Shown piece after piece: positions 19,903 to 29,887 of a stretch of DNA of 64,000 nucleotides (positions within the stretch are counted from its first letter, which is position 1; every line of letters begins with the position of its first letter). A model generated the notes under the pieces. The model saw only the letters and a program-made list of their open reading frames with translations, was not told where the DNA came from and did not search any database. The stretch comes from Trigonopsis variabilis. Taxonomy: Eukaryota > Ascomycota > Trigonopsidomycetes > Trigonopsidales > Trigonopsidaceae. The DNA lies in contig PPXM03000005.1 in NCBI GenBank assembly GCA_003707065.3, positions 62,001-126,000 on the forward strand, given 5' to 3'. Made by a program: the position numbers and the translations under genes.

Positions 19903-21498
19903 ATGTCCGACTGGAAAGCTAAAGGACTAGCCAAGCGAGAGAGCGAGAAAGCGCTCATACCTAAGGAATGGCTTCTTGAGCCCGATTTGGTGGCTAAATG
20001 CACTGCTGATTCAACAGCGTCAGTGATGGATGTTCCAAAGCAGTACTTGTCTTCAGAGGAATATGATATTGTCTACAACTACGATGCCACTGGGTTGCTG
20101 GCCAAGATCGCTTCCGGAGAGTTTAGTGCCGTCAATGTGGCCTCTGCTTTCTGCCATTCGGCTGCAATTGCTCAACAGTTGGTCAACTGTTGCACTGAAA
20201 TCATGTTCGACTTTGCCCTTGCTCGCGCCAAAGAGTTGGATGAGTACTACGCCAAGCATGGCAAAGTATCTGGTCCTCTTCATGGTCTGCCCATCTCCGT
20301 CAAGGATTCGTTCAATGTCAAAGGCTACCAGAGCACCATTGGCTATGTGTCTTTTCTCGACCATCCTCCTGCTGACTTTAACTCTGTTCTCATCGACATC
20401 TTGCTCAAACAAGGAGCCGTGCTTTACGTGAAGACCAATATTCCCCAAACTATGATGGTCTGCGACTCGGATAATAATGTTTTCGGTCGCACCCTTAACC
20501 CGCACAAACTGTGTTTGACTGCAGGCGGCTCTTCTGGAGGAGAAGGAGCTATCGTTAGTATTCGGGGGGCCGTTTTGGGAATTGGTACTGATATTGGCGG
20601 CAGTATCCGTATTCCAGCACTCTGCGATGGTACGTTTGGCTTTAAACCTTGTCCAGGACGGATTCCCTTTGCTGGACAAGTCGCACCTTGTCGAGAGGGA
20701 GGGCCTGGTATTGCACCTGCAGCTGGTCCTCTAGCTCACACAGCCAGAGACCTCACTTTGCTTTTCAAAACTGTTCTTGATGCGCGACCTTGGGATTATG
20801 ATCCTGAGGTCATGGAGGTACCTTTCCAAATTGTCCCGAAAGAGGAGGTCAAGAAATTTACCTTTGGCATCTTTTTTGGTTCTCCTGATTATCCTATCCA
20901 TCCTCCAATTAAGAGGGCGTTGAAGATTGTGGCTGAAAAGCTAACAAAGGCTGGTTATTCTGTGGTCGATGTCACCAAGAAGCTGCCATCCTTCAAAGAA
21001 AACGAAGAATTAGCAGCTCGATTGCTGACACTCGATAACACGCACGAGTTTGCCAAGTTTATTGAGTCCAGCGGAGAACCCTACATTCCGTCGATCACAA
21101 AGACTCTTCTAGCCTTCCAGGGCCAGCCTCCCATTACATTTGAAGAGTTTTTTGACGTTAATCTCAAGTGGGCCGCCAAAAAACTAGAATGGATCAAATT
21201 CTTCGTTGACTCTGGGATCGATATCCTGCTTGGTCCTGGCAACTTATCCTGTGCGCCTCCTCATGACACCTATCGAAGTTGTGTTTATACCTTGTCTTGC
21301 AATTTGTTGGACTATCCTGGAGCAATCATTCCCGTCACTACTGCGAGTAAATCTCTGGACCCTAGGGATGGAATCACAGATGACACTTACGACCCCGAGG
21401 TCTACGACGGAGTCCCAGTGTGCATTCAAGTCAGTGCTCGGCGATTGGAAGAAGAGCGTGTCCTCGCAGCTACTGAAGCTATTGCTGAGTTGCTCTAA
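19903..21498 (+). CDS. Amidase C (paralog of amidase A)
   Basis: A 531-residue intronless amidase-signature protein starting MSDWKAKGLAKRESEKAL, co-linear with amidase A over its full length without gaps. Catalytic residues are Lys134 (SVKDSF), Ser210 (GGSSGGEG) and Ser234 in the canonical DIGGSIR. A and C are inverted relative to each other about 7 kb apart, with the transporter and amidase B between them. Overall divergence is about 20-25% at protein level, except in the conversion patch, where they are almost identical. The GATA-rich promoter suggests induction when preferred nitrogen is limiting. The acetamidase/formamidase subgroup is likely, but the substrate is not provable from sequence. 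Confidence 0.94.
   Translation: MSDWKAKGLAKRESEKALIPKEWLLEPDLVAKCTADSTASVMDVPKQYLSSEEYDIVYNYDATGLLAKIASGEFSAVNVASAFCHSAAIAQQLVNCCTEIMFDFALARAKELDEYYAKHGKVSGPLHGLPISVKDSFNVKGYQSTIGYVSFLDHPPADFNSVLIDILLKQGAVLYVKTNIPQTMMVCDSDNNVFGRTLNPHKLCLTAGGSSGGEGAIVSIRGAVLGIGTDIGGSIRIPALCDGTFGFKPCPGRIPFAGQVAPCREGGPGIAPAAGPLAHTARDLTLLFKTVLDARPWDYDPEVMEVPFQIVPKEEVKKFTFGIFFGSPDYPIHPPIKRALKIVAEKLTKAGYSVVDVTKKLPSFKENEELAARLLTLDNTHEFAKFIESSGEPYIPSITKTLLAFQGQPPITFEEFFDVNLKWAAKKLEWIKFFVDSGIDILLGPGNLSCAPPHDTYRSCVYTLSCNLLDYPGAIIPVTTASKSLDPRDGITDDTYDPEVYDGVPVCIQVSARRLEEERVLAATEAIAELL
20145..20444 (+). repeat. Gene-conversion-like patch shared with amidase A
   Basis: The counterpart of 12301-12600 in inverted orientation: 293 of 300 bases match, with sharp drops in identity at both borders. 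Silent sites are conserved inside the patch, which selection on protein alone would not explain. Confidence 0.85.
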
Positions 21499-22334
21499 AT
21501 GGGGACTTGGGTGCTGGCAGTGTGTCTGCTTTGTGAGTCCATAATTATAATCTAGAATATTGAATTGAACCTTTCGGCCTTGTAACTTTTAAGCATGCAG
21601 TTCGTAACCAGACCTTTCTGACATTGAAAAGAGCGCTTTGTGAGTAAGCAATACCGATAACGTGCATCTATGGATAATGCACCTAGCAACCTACGCTCAG
21701 GCAGCTTCCCACATCGCACTTAAATATTGCAGGTTTCTTGGAGAATGGCTTCAACAGGTTCATTTTTTTGCGATACCAAATCAAAAGGACAGCAAGAGAG
21801 CAACTATGTTCCTGAAAGGTACCGGCTCTTAAAGTTAGGCAACGATAATATGACGGTCCGGCTAGCTCTCCAACAACGCGCCATACAAGCGCAAAGAAAA
21901 TACCTGGAAATGAAAGGCTACCGTTTCATATCTGGAGATTATTCTCATAATGGTTATAATCGGCCAATCACTTATACCAGGATGCCAAGAGAACCACAAG
22001 GTAGTTCGCCTTTTCAAAATGGCTCAAATATCGATTATTACCGTTCGCAAGAAAGTGCAAAGTATACCAGACGTATTTAAATTAAATAAATGCCTAATGT
22101 TGTCTTGTGCGAGAGCTAGCAAGACGAAGGACCAAGCTTACTACATGAACCGACCACGATCCTGTTTGTTTTGTTGCTGGGATATATTGTTATAGAGTAT
22201 AAAAATTATTCAATATTATACACCAATACCGCATATCGGTAGCTTCATTAAGCAGATAACTCTGACCATTCATTCAAAACCAATCCTCCTCTCATTGACA
22301 CCTTGGGCTTTTCTTCTAATCCATCTTCCAATCT
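21499..22334. other. Intergenic downstream of amidase C
   Basis: 836 bp between two converging genes. Apart from the small open frame at 21745-22080, I see no gene, RNA or repeat. Confidence 0.4.
21745..22080 (+). CDS. Possible small hypothetical protein (111 aa)
   Basis: An ATG-initiated frame of 111 codons beginning MASTGSFFCDTKSKGQQESN. It is basic and hydrophilic, with no membrane segment or motif that I recognise. A TTGCAG shortly upstream of the ATG could be an intron acceptor, so it might be the last exon of a longer gene, but no first exon is evident. It may equally be a chance frame. Confidence 0.25.
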   Translation: MASTGSFFCDTKSKGQQESNYVPERYRLLKLGNDNMTVRLALQQRAIQAQRKYLEMKGYRFISGDYSHNGYNRPITYTRMPREPQGSSPFQNGSNIDYYRSQESAKYTRRI

Positions 22335-22739
22335 TCACCAGCCAAATCGGTTCGATGCCGCCGTTTTCTTTGCCTCCATGGCCTTATTGATGACAATCTT
22401 GGAGTATAACTCAAATTGACTGTCCGCAAGAGACCTTGCATCTTGCGCAGCTTTATCGACCCCGTTGTTCATAGCATACACCGTAAATGCTATTAGACCT
22501 ACCACTATTGTTATTTTAATGATAGAAATGACCATGCGGACAAAATATCGGACCATCTCATTCAAGATCACTAATGCTAGCCAGCAGGCTATCAACGTTA
22601 GCACTAGTGACGTCGTATTGGCCGTAGAAAGATTCCATGTTCCGTGGGCTAAGCTCTTAAGCGATATCAGACCCTGGCTAAGTATCCGCTGCCACACTAT
22701 GTGACTCTGATCAAAAATAAAATCCAGCACGCTCTCCAT
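22335..22739 (-). CDS. APQ12: Apq12-like nuclear-envelope/ER membrane protein
   Basis: A 134-residue intronless protein with two hydrophobic segments, about residues 44-62 (LVLTLIACWLALVILNEMV) and 68-88 (MVISIIKITIVVGLIAFTVY), followed by a polar, amphipathic C-terminal tail. Size, spacing of the two segments and the central MVRYFVRMV linker fit the fungal Apq12 family, small nuclear-envelope proteins linked to nuclear pore assembly and lipid balance. I recognise it by architecture rather than a diagnostic motif, so another small two-helix ER protein is possible. It converges on the 3' side of the amidase block and lies upstream of, and in line with, NUG1 on the minus strand. Confidence 0.55.
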   Translation of the reverse strand: MESVLDFIFDQSHIVWQRILSQGLISLKSLAHGTWNLSTANTTSLVLTLIACWLALVILNEMVRYFVRMVISIIKITIVVGLIAFTVYAMNNGVDKAAQDARSLADSQFELYSKIVINKAMEAKKTAASNRFGW

Positions 22740-22905
22740 GTTTTGACAGAAGTTCCAGCGTTACATCAGTCGGTGATGTGCCTCACGTCACACTAGAGGT
22801 TGACTTGTCAAAATTGATTTACTACGGTTTCATACCAACTGATGATTGAATTCTGAACCGTTCGAGATACATGATGTTACAATTATACAGAATGACCCCT
22901 CTTTT

Positions 22906-24378
22906 CTATTCTGCCGATTCGTCAAGAGGTTCATCAAGTGAAAATTCTTTAGCCCACTGGCTCACAACCTGAACTTTGCCTTTGGCGGCATCATTATTTT
23001 CTGGAACCAGGGACCATCTGGGAATCCGGCCATCTCTCCAATCATTCAAGACACATTTCGCAGCGGCTTCTAAGTTAGGGACTCCTCCTTTGCCCAATCG
23101 TCCTCTAGCTCGAGCCACCTGAATCAAAAAGTTCGATGTTTTATCGACCAAAGTAGTACCGATGAGAGGTAGCAAGTTGTAGAGTTTCTCTAAGGCTTGA
23201 TAAGTGGTCTGATCAGCAAGACTCTTTTGAAGAATCATAGTAGCAGCATTGATAGGATCCTGAACCTGTTTAGCAGGAATTGCAGAGAGCAGAACTAGCC
23301 TTGCTTGCTCATTAGGAGAGGACTTTTCCTCAGAGTTGAAAACTATACCAGGTGAGTCGAGTAACCTCAATTTGCTATCAATCTTGACTTCTCTCAACGA
23401 CGTCGTAACCCCAGCCTCGGCACCAACAGGGCAAGGAGCTGCTCCTCGACGATGGCGAGATAAGAGTCCGTTGATGATGGAGGACTTGCCAACGTTGGGA
23501 TATCCGACAATACCAACCGAGATCGACTGCTTTTTCCCACCCATCTTATTCGAATAGCTTTTGAGAATCTTCAATAGCCGGTTACACGACACTCCCGTAC
23601 TTGACAGAGCACCGTGGTCAAAAGTAGAGGCGTTGCCGCTGGCTCCAGAAGCGCGCACAGGAACGACCGGAAATAGTCGGCCTAAATATTTCAACCAGCC
23701 GTCAAGATTCTCTCTCGGGATAAGATCGACTTTGTTCAAAATATAAATCAACCGATGGTCAGGGTTACTCAGTACTGTCTCTTCTACTTGTCGGGATCGG
23801 GTGCCTAATGGGTCTCGAGCGTCAAGAACATAAAGAATCACATCGGCGTTTTGCATTACCTGACGAAAGATTGAATCAAAAGCTCGATGAGAGGTATCAG
23901 TCACTCGTTCTTCGCTATTAATCAAGATTTCCTCACTATCATCATCCATATCTTCATCATCTGAGTCCTCATTACGACCCTCATACTCATCTGCAGCTGC
24001 CTGAGCACTCTCAAGTAATGCAGCCAATGGATTTGACTCTCCGACCTCGTCATCAACATCCATAGATTCTTCTTGTGCTAGTCCTGATCGTCGCAAATTC
24101 TCTTGCCGCCGCCGTTCCTTCAATTCAGCTTCAAACTCTCGACGAGCCTCAATCTCGGTCAGAATCTCCGCTTTGAAAGGAAATTTGGAGGGAATTCCCG
24201 GGTCTTTGGGCTTATGTGATTTCCATGTCGGGTCCTTTTTTGCTAATTTTTTCTGTTTTCTTTGGTGAGCAGCAACTTTCTTCTTAATTCCTTCGCGGTG
24301 GCGAGTACTCTGCCTTTTACTAGCGGGTTCTAGGCATTAACCTGGCTGTTTTCTTTCGAACTTACTCTTAACTCGCAT
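22906..24378 (-). CDS. NUG1: NUG1/nucleostemin-type circularly permuted GTPase, two exons
   Basis: A nucleolar GTPase needed for maturation and export of the 60S ribosomal subunit. Exon 1 is only 13 nt (24378-24366). A 36-nt intron (24365-24330, GTAAGT donor, CCTAG acceptor) precedes exon 2 (24329-22906), giving 478 residues. The N-terminus MRVKKPASKRQSTRHREGIKKK is the highly basic GN3L/Grn1 segment; splicing is needed to obtain it. The permuted GTPase order is clear: G4 NKVD at 203-206 comes before G1 GYPNVGKSS at 280-288 and G3 DSPG at 329-332. An acidic Asp/Glu-rich insertion lies near residues 120-140. The family relation to Nug1 of yeast and GNL3 of animals is firm. Confidence 0.93.
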
Positions 24379-24641
24379 AGCGGCCGATTCGAGTTGGGAG
24401 AAAAAAATTTCGTTGTCAAGGTGACGTTGGGAGATTCCTGGCGGAAATAGTTACAGGTCGACTCAGCGGCTCTGATTTTAAGCGTTTCCTTGTAACGTGC
24501 GAACTAGGCCAAAATATTGCGGTTAGCAGCCGTCATAACCCAGTCAGCAAGTGTCTCTCACATCATTATAAAAGCTGTTTGTGTGATTCCTTCTCTGGCG
24601 GCCAGAAAATACTCGATAGAATTATCTAGATAGAATTGTAA

Positions 24642-24767
24642 GTTTTTTTTGTGGCATTTGAGTCTAGAACGAGCTAAGCTGCTGTTTTCACATACTTTTA
24701 CGTAGAATAGAATTCAGCTACTCCTCTCGCACAGTTAATCTACAGAGTTAAATAGAGAAGGTAAGTA
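24642..24767 (+). repeat. Diverged direct repeat, copy 1
   Basis: Shares blocks with 28002-28111: a T-rich start, GAGCTNAGCTG, CTGTTNTCAC, CTNTTACGTAG and a terminal AGGTAAGTAT. The gapped similarity is roughly 70% by eye. A TATAAAAG lies at 24567-24574, about 70 bp upstream. The spacing of 3.4 kb and the promoter-like feature resemble terminal repeats of an old retroelement, but no family can be named. Confidence 0.4.
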
Positions 24768-25289
24768 TAACAAGAAGCTTATTTATTGCGTTTAGACATT
24801 ATATCCTAAACCAGCACAGGAAACTTTCTCACAAACAGCAATATAATTTATATTTTATAAAACATTACTAAAATTCGAGAGATATTCGTTTTATAAATTT
24901 GTATTCTATCTATATCAATATTAATTTCAATAAACCACCGCAAGTTGCTTCACGGTAACTGTATTTCGACCGGTATAAAAAGTTCCTCCAAAGAGCATGT
25001 ATTGCTAAGACTCGGAGAGAGCGTATATTAAGCTTATCGTTAGGAGAAGGAGAAATAAAATGTGCAGGGTCAAAATGAGAAAGATCAAGAATGTCGATCT
25101 ACTTCTATGGGCCTCGGTCTTTCGACCATAATATTCACCGAGCTCGTCCCTTTTTAAAGGCTATAAGTCAAATAAGATATCAATCAATTTGCTCTCTAAC
25201 TAACTGAGTGTTACTAATATTGACTACAAAAGACAGTCTAGAGTTTTCTGAGATTAGGTATTCGCAATTATTCACTCCTTTCTGCTCAG

Positions 25290-25377
25290 AGTACCAATAA
25301 ATGAAAGAGTACATAAGTAGTGCTATTTGGAATCTTGTCTTCATAGTTATAGTCGGAAATGACTACGTATCGTTGCC
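25290..25377 (+). repeat. Left arm of an inverted repeat pair
   Basis: Matches the reverse complement of 26063-26150 with about 75-80% identity by eye, including a perfect 20-nt core at 25303-25322. The arms are separated by about 690 bp. Confidence 0.6.
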
Positions 25378-26062
25378 AACTGCAAGAATTAACAAATAGA
25401 AGCTTGGTCCAACTTATCTTCTACGTATTGAGATATGTCATTTTTTGAGAAAGGGGGATGGGAATACACGCTATGATAGTAGCGATCTACAATTGTCAAC
25501 TCATTGGCCTTTTCCCAAGCTTCTCGTTGTTGAATTGCGTAGTCAGATAGCTTTGCAGGTTAATACAGGTACACAAGTAAGCTCTTGGCAAAGCTTATCC
25601 TTTTCGAGGTCCATTTGAACTAGAGAAGAAGTATAAGCTTAACAAAGCCAGGAAGCGTCCCCTTAGATGCTTCTTCTGCACATTTCGGTTCAAGGGTCCA
25701 AATCGTAGATAACATTTTTAATGGCATAATAGCGATCATCCAAGCGAATGCAGTGAGCGCCAAAAGAAAAGTCCCAATCACGAGAAAGCTTAAGCAGTAA
25801 CATATGATTCTTGTTACTTGTATCCAGCTATCCGGGCATGACGTTTCTTTCTTTTCACCCAAAGGTAACACATATCCAGTGGCTATTCGAGGAAAATAAC
25901 AATAGAGTGAGGAGCAGAAGAGCACTCTGTTTTGAGCTATATCAGTTGAAGAAGACAAATATGTCATTTTTTTTGAGCCTTATATTAAGTTTTCATTTCA
26001 GGCAGCATATAGAACGCCTCAGATATGGAAACTGTTCTATATATGGTGTTCAGTTTTGACGG

Positions 26063-26150
26063 TGCGAATGATAGGTAGTCTTTCAGACCATCTTCATGAA
26101 GGCAAAGTTCCGAATATCACTACTTATGTACTCTTTCTATTATCGGTGCT
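26063..26150 (-). repeat. Right arm of an inverted repeat pair
   Basis: Partner of 25290-25377; the perfect 20-nt core is at 26118-26137. The loop contains a 115-codon minus-strand frame with one strong hydrophobic segment (25620-25967), which I do not recognise. Confidence 0.6.
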
Positions 26151-28001
26151 GTCTCAAGTTGTTTTCAGTAGAACTTGTTCCATTACTCTCGATAGACAGG
26201 CAAGGATATAGTACATCGGCAACATTTATAGAGTCAACTCTGTGTTGTTTCTATCTTAACACAGTTTTCTGACGGGTTCCAACAGTAAGTAATATCAGAG
26301 TAGCATGAAGACAGCTGCCTAATTGCAGAAGGTAAGAGACTGAGAATTAGCTCCATTCAAGAACATTAATTAGTATGAGATAAACGTCAATTCATCCATA
26401 CCAACTTTTAGCCTTTAAAAGTTAAAGTATGTTGGCTTATTCCCAATGCTGACGCCCGGGACATTTGCTTAATCTATTACGATCTAGAACTATTATAAAT
26501 ACAACTTCAGCTATTTTCTCCTCATTAAAATCTACAAGTATAGAGCGAGGTGAAAGGCTGGAAGCGGTTAAAGAATACTCTATGCATCTTTCGCTATGAG
26601 CTGCTATTACTGCACTCTCGGCATATCAACCTGAGATCTTGATTATTAGAGGCAATTAGAAGCTGGAGCGAGATGGGCAGCATCTTCCTACTACCTTAGT
26701 TCCTGGCTTTTGAACTTTCAACATAGGAAATATATGCTCTGTGAGATTGATGCCAGACTTTCTCCCTGGAAATAACCCGTACAACTAGCCGTTGCCTGGA
26801 TTACAGTAGTGTATACATCAGTAGTTTGTCCTAACTTCTCCCCTCGACATGAATTTCCGACGGAGCTTTGATTTTTCAAAGCATTCACCAGAGCTTATAT
26901 CTTTGATATCAACTTCTACTTTTCACTATTTCTTTAAATGTACCAAGTCACCTTTATTTTGGGGAGCAAGATAGGTAAAAGTTTGTTGTTCTGGTACGGC
27001 GAATATGGCTTATGCCGCCATATACTTGACGGCAAATTCTGGACCCTAGGGGACCAAGCATATATCATCTTTGGATGTCTCGGTACCCAAGCTACTATTC
27101 AGTCGTTTATGAGGAAAGCGTTTCGTCGCGATTTTACTGCCTAAGTTGCAGCTCAGCAGGAAGTCGCCAATGAGATCCTCAGGTCATATACGCTATATGA
27201 GAACAGCAAACTTTTACCTATCACCATCCCAAAACAAAGACGACTTTGGTACATTTATGTTGTGTGGAGAAGTTAGGGCACTGCTCTGGTGAGCTTATAT
27301 CTCTCATACCCACTTCATGTTGCATGGAGATGGCAATTATTAAAGTTCTTTGAATTCTAAGCTGCTTTGTATGATTTGTTTCCGTTTATTAAATGTTATC
27401 GAATATAAGAATACCTTATTAAGTTCACCTGTTACACGATTTTTTGAAAATCCTCTTTACCAAGAAAACATTGCTATGAAAGTGTATTATGTCATTAAGA
27501 CATAGGGTTGCCTCAGCTGAGCGACCACGTAGATCAGGCAGGCCAAAGATAAAGAGGCCACAGATATTATTTCAACTTACTTAATTTCTGGTGCTACAAA
27601 ATCATGCCAATTGACAATACCGCTCCTGAAGCGCGGAAAAAGGAGAACGATGAAGACTAGGAAAGTGTCCGAGAGCCATCGACGAGAATAAATGACTTTT
27701 CAGTCATCGAGCTGTGGGCGACTGTTTTGATGGTCAAGATTCTAGTAGTTCATGCCATATCCTTTGCCTTATATGTTTATGATATCGTTCCTATTCTTGC
27801 CTTCCGTCATTACATCGACACATGCCCTCTTACCGACGATATGGGATGATTGGAAGATAAGAGAAACTTCTAGTGGTTTGCTCTATATTTCCACTGCGCA
27901 CTTAATACATAACACTACTAAAGGAAAGAAATTATCTAATATTCTCCGAATGAACCGGTGTCAAGAAGATCCTTAACGGGATTACACAAAGGTCATTATA
28001 T

Positions 28002-28111
28002 GTTTTTGTTGTAACAGTTGAATTCAAAATGAGCTGAGCTGAACTGAGAGCTCCTGTTCTCACTTCCTCTTACGTAGTGCCTCGAAGCTGCAGTATCGGA
28101 GAGGTAAGTAT
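28002..28111 (+). repeat. Diverged direct repeat, copy 2
   Basis: Second copy of the 24642-24767 element in the same orientation, shorter by small gaps. It ends with the same GAGGTAAGTAT block. Confidence 0.4.
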
Positions 28112-29149
28112 TTTACGAATACATCGTAGTGAGTCTAGCCTCCGAGTCACCTTCGAGAACGGTCACGAGCGTGAACATCAGGCCATTAATCAGGGCATTA
28201 CTAACTGGCCTGACTCATACTGGAACTGTTTAAACATGTACTTAGCAGCAAAATAGGACACGCTTTCTTTATGATTACATTCGCTCGTAACAACCTCAAT
28301 CCAGGCTGTTACAAAATATAATTCCACAAAGGGTAGCTATGTGTCATTATTCTGCGGTATCCCGAATAGATATGAAATGACTCGATTGCAACCTCCAAAG
28401 GCCTATTCCTGCACTGATCGGCTTGCTATAAATCTTGGAGCTCCGTAAAGTCTCTGAAAAAATCGAACTCGAGCAACGCCTTGCAACAGCCAGGAGAAAG
28501 TATAGGGTAGGTCAAGCCACGGATAAAAGCTCTATTCAAGAGACCTTGATTTATGCAGATGCCATTGAGAGCATTCGACTATCGACCACAGTGTGATCAT
28601 GGAGTAGCTCCTGCGGCACCGTTATTTAATGACCAAGCAAATGTCTAGTTAGGAGGACTGCTTAAATTTCAGCCTCTTCAGCTGAAAATAGCACAAAATA
28701 AACTGGATTTAAGAAGGAATAGAGATTTCATTTGTAATTTGAAACTATCAAGCTTTGTCACTCTGCTTGGACGTTGAGATTGAAACGCGCTTACTAACCA
28801 AAGCCCCGACGATCTGGAGCATTAAAGATGTTCTCCCAATTTATAGAAACCCTATTGTGAGCATATTTTTTCACCAATCAGAGAGCAAATACATCAGATC
28901 TTTGTGTGTTTTCATGACCGGTCAAGTGCGGCAACCACAGAAGTTGATCTTATCAAATCAAATATTAGAACAGATAGACGACGAGAAACAATTACGATAC
29001 TCTAAAATACGCTTAAAGAGTCCGTTATTCTACCCATTTCACGATATGATATCGACGGCCAGACTGCCTATTAGGGAAAGCTATCCGGTCGATGACTAAG
29101 AGGGAGTAGTGTCAAACATTGATCCTGACCGTCAACCGCTAATCTGGCT

Positions 29150-29887
29150 ATGAGCACGATTTCGGTTGATAGTGTTATATTCGATGTTGATGGGACCTTG
29201 ATCGATTCGACAAATGCGGTGATTCAACATTGGTCAGAGTATGGGCCAAGTTGAAGCAAGGCTAAGAATAGATTTGCTCGGGCCAACAATCTCGATCCGG
29301 CCGAGATACTGAAGACGTCTCACGGCCGTCGGTCGATTGATATCATTAGGCAGTATAATCCTAAACTTGCGACGGAGGCCTATGTGCTTGAACTTGAGGC
29401 AATGATTCCGAAAAAGTACGGCCAGGCGGCAACGGCGATCCCAGGAGCTTTGGATTTAGTTCGACAAGTGGACGCCCGAAGGGACGCAAACGGCAAGAAA
29501 CGATGGGGGATTTTTACAGGTGGCTCGAAAGCGCTAGCAGGGGCATGGTTGGAGCTATTGAAGATCGAGCCTCCAGAGAACTTTGTGACTGCGTTTGATG
29601 TGCAAAAAGGCAAGCCCGATCCCGAGGGGTATTCGAAAGTTAGGCAGCTTCTTGGAGGAGGATCTTGTGTTGTATTTGAGGATGCTCCTGCAGGCATTCG
29701 CTCGGCCAAGGGAGCTGGGTGTACCGTTGTCGCTCTCACTAGTACTCACTCGCTCGATCAGGTGGTTGAGGCAGGAGCCGATTACGTTGTCAAAGACTTG
29801 ACGACAGTCAAATTGCTAGACCCAGATAATTCTGGAAAGTTTGTTTTCTCCTTATCTTCTCTCGAATATCCCAAGCGGGCAGAATGA
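29150..29887 (+). CDS. HAD-superfamily sugar-phosphate/glycerol-phosphate phosphatase, two exons
   Basis: A cytosolic phosphatase of the DOG/GPP group that removes phosphate from small sugar or polyol phosphates. Exons 29150-29238 and 29272-29887 are joined across a 33-nt intron (GTATGG donor, GCTAAG branch, AATAG acceptor) to give 234 residues. HAD motif I is FDVDGTLIDS with nucleophile Asp12 and Asp14; motif II is FTGGS; motif III Lys is in GKPDPEGY; motif IV is FEDAPAGI. The segment LKTSHGRRSIDII, present in this subfamily's cap domain, is restored by the splice. Which phosphate ester it prefers (2-deoxyglucose-6-P, glycerol-3-P or another) cannot be decided. It starts directly after the AT-rich region. 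Confidence 0.9.

Larger units (their letters stand above)
24379..29149. other. AT-rich, gene-poor stretch with decayed repeats
   Basis: About 4.8 kb with no intact gene, clearly richer in A+T than the flanking housekeeping DNA. It contains two diverged direct repeats (24642-24767 and 28002-28111), an inverted repeat pair (25290-25377 and 26063-26150), and short coding-like stretches on the + strand (around 26940-27280, 27600-27850 and 28440-28600) that are interrupted several times. I cannot assign these remnants to a family. The region could be a graveyard of one or more old transposable elements; a centromere-like role is another, unproven, possibility. Confidence 0.5.

Noticed and set aside
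25620-25967. 115-codon minus-strand frame with one hydrophobic segment in the AT-rich stretch
   Set aside because: No family recognised. It lies in the loop of an inverted repeat, and AT-rich DNA readily gives hydrophobic frames.
28755-29099. 114-codon plus-strand frame at the end of the AT-rich stretch
   Set aside because: It lacks a standard ATG start, has no recognisable domain, and adjoins decayed repeat DNA.
24379-29149. Calling a named retroelement family or a centromere here
   Set aside because: The repeats are short and diverged, the coding-like remnants match no family that I can identify, and nothing in sequence alone proves a centromere.
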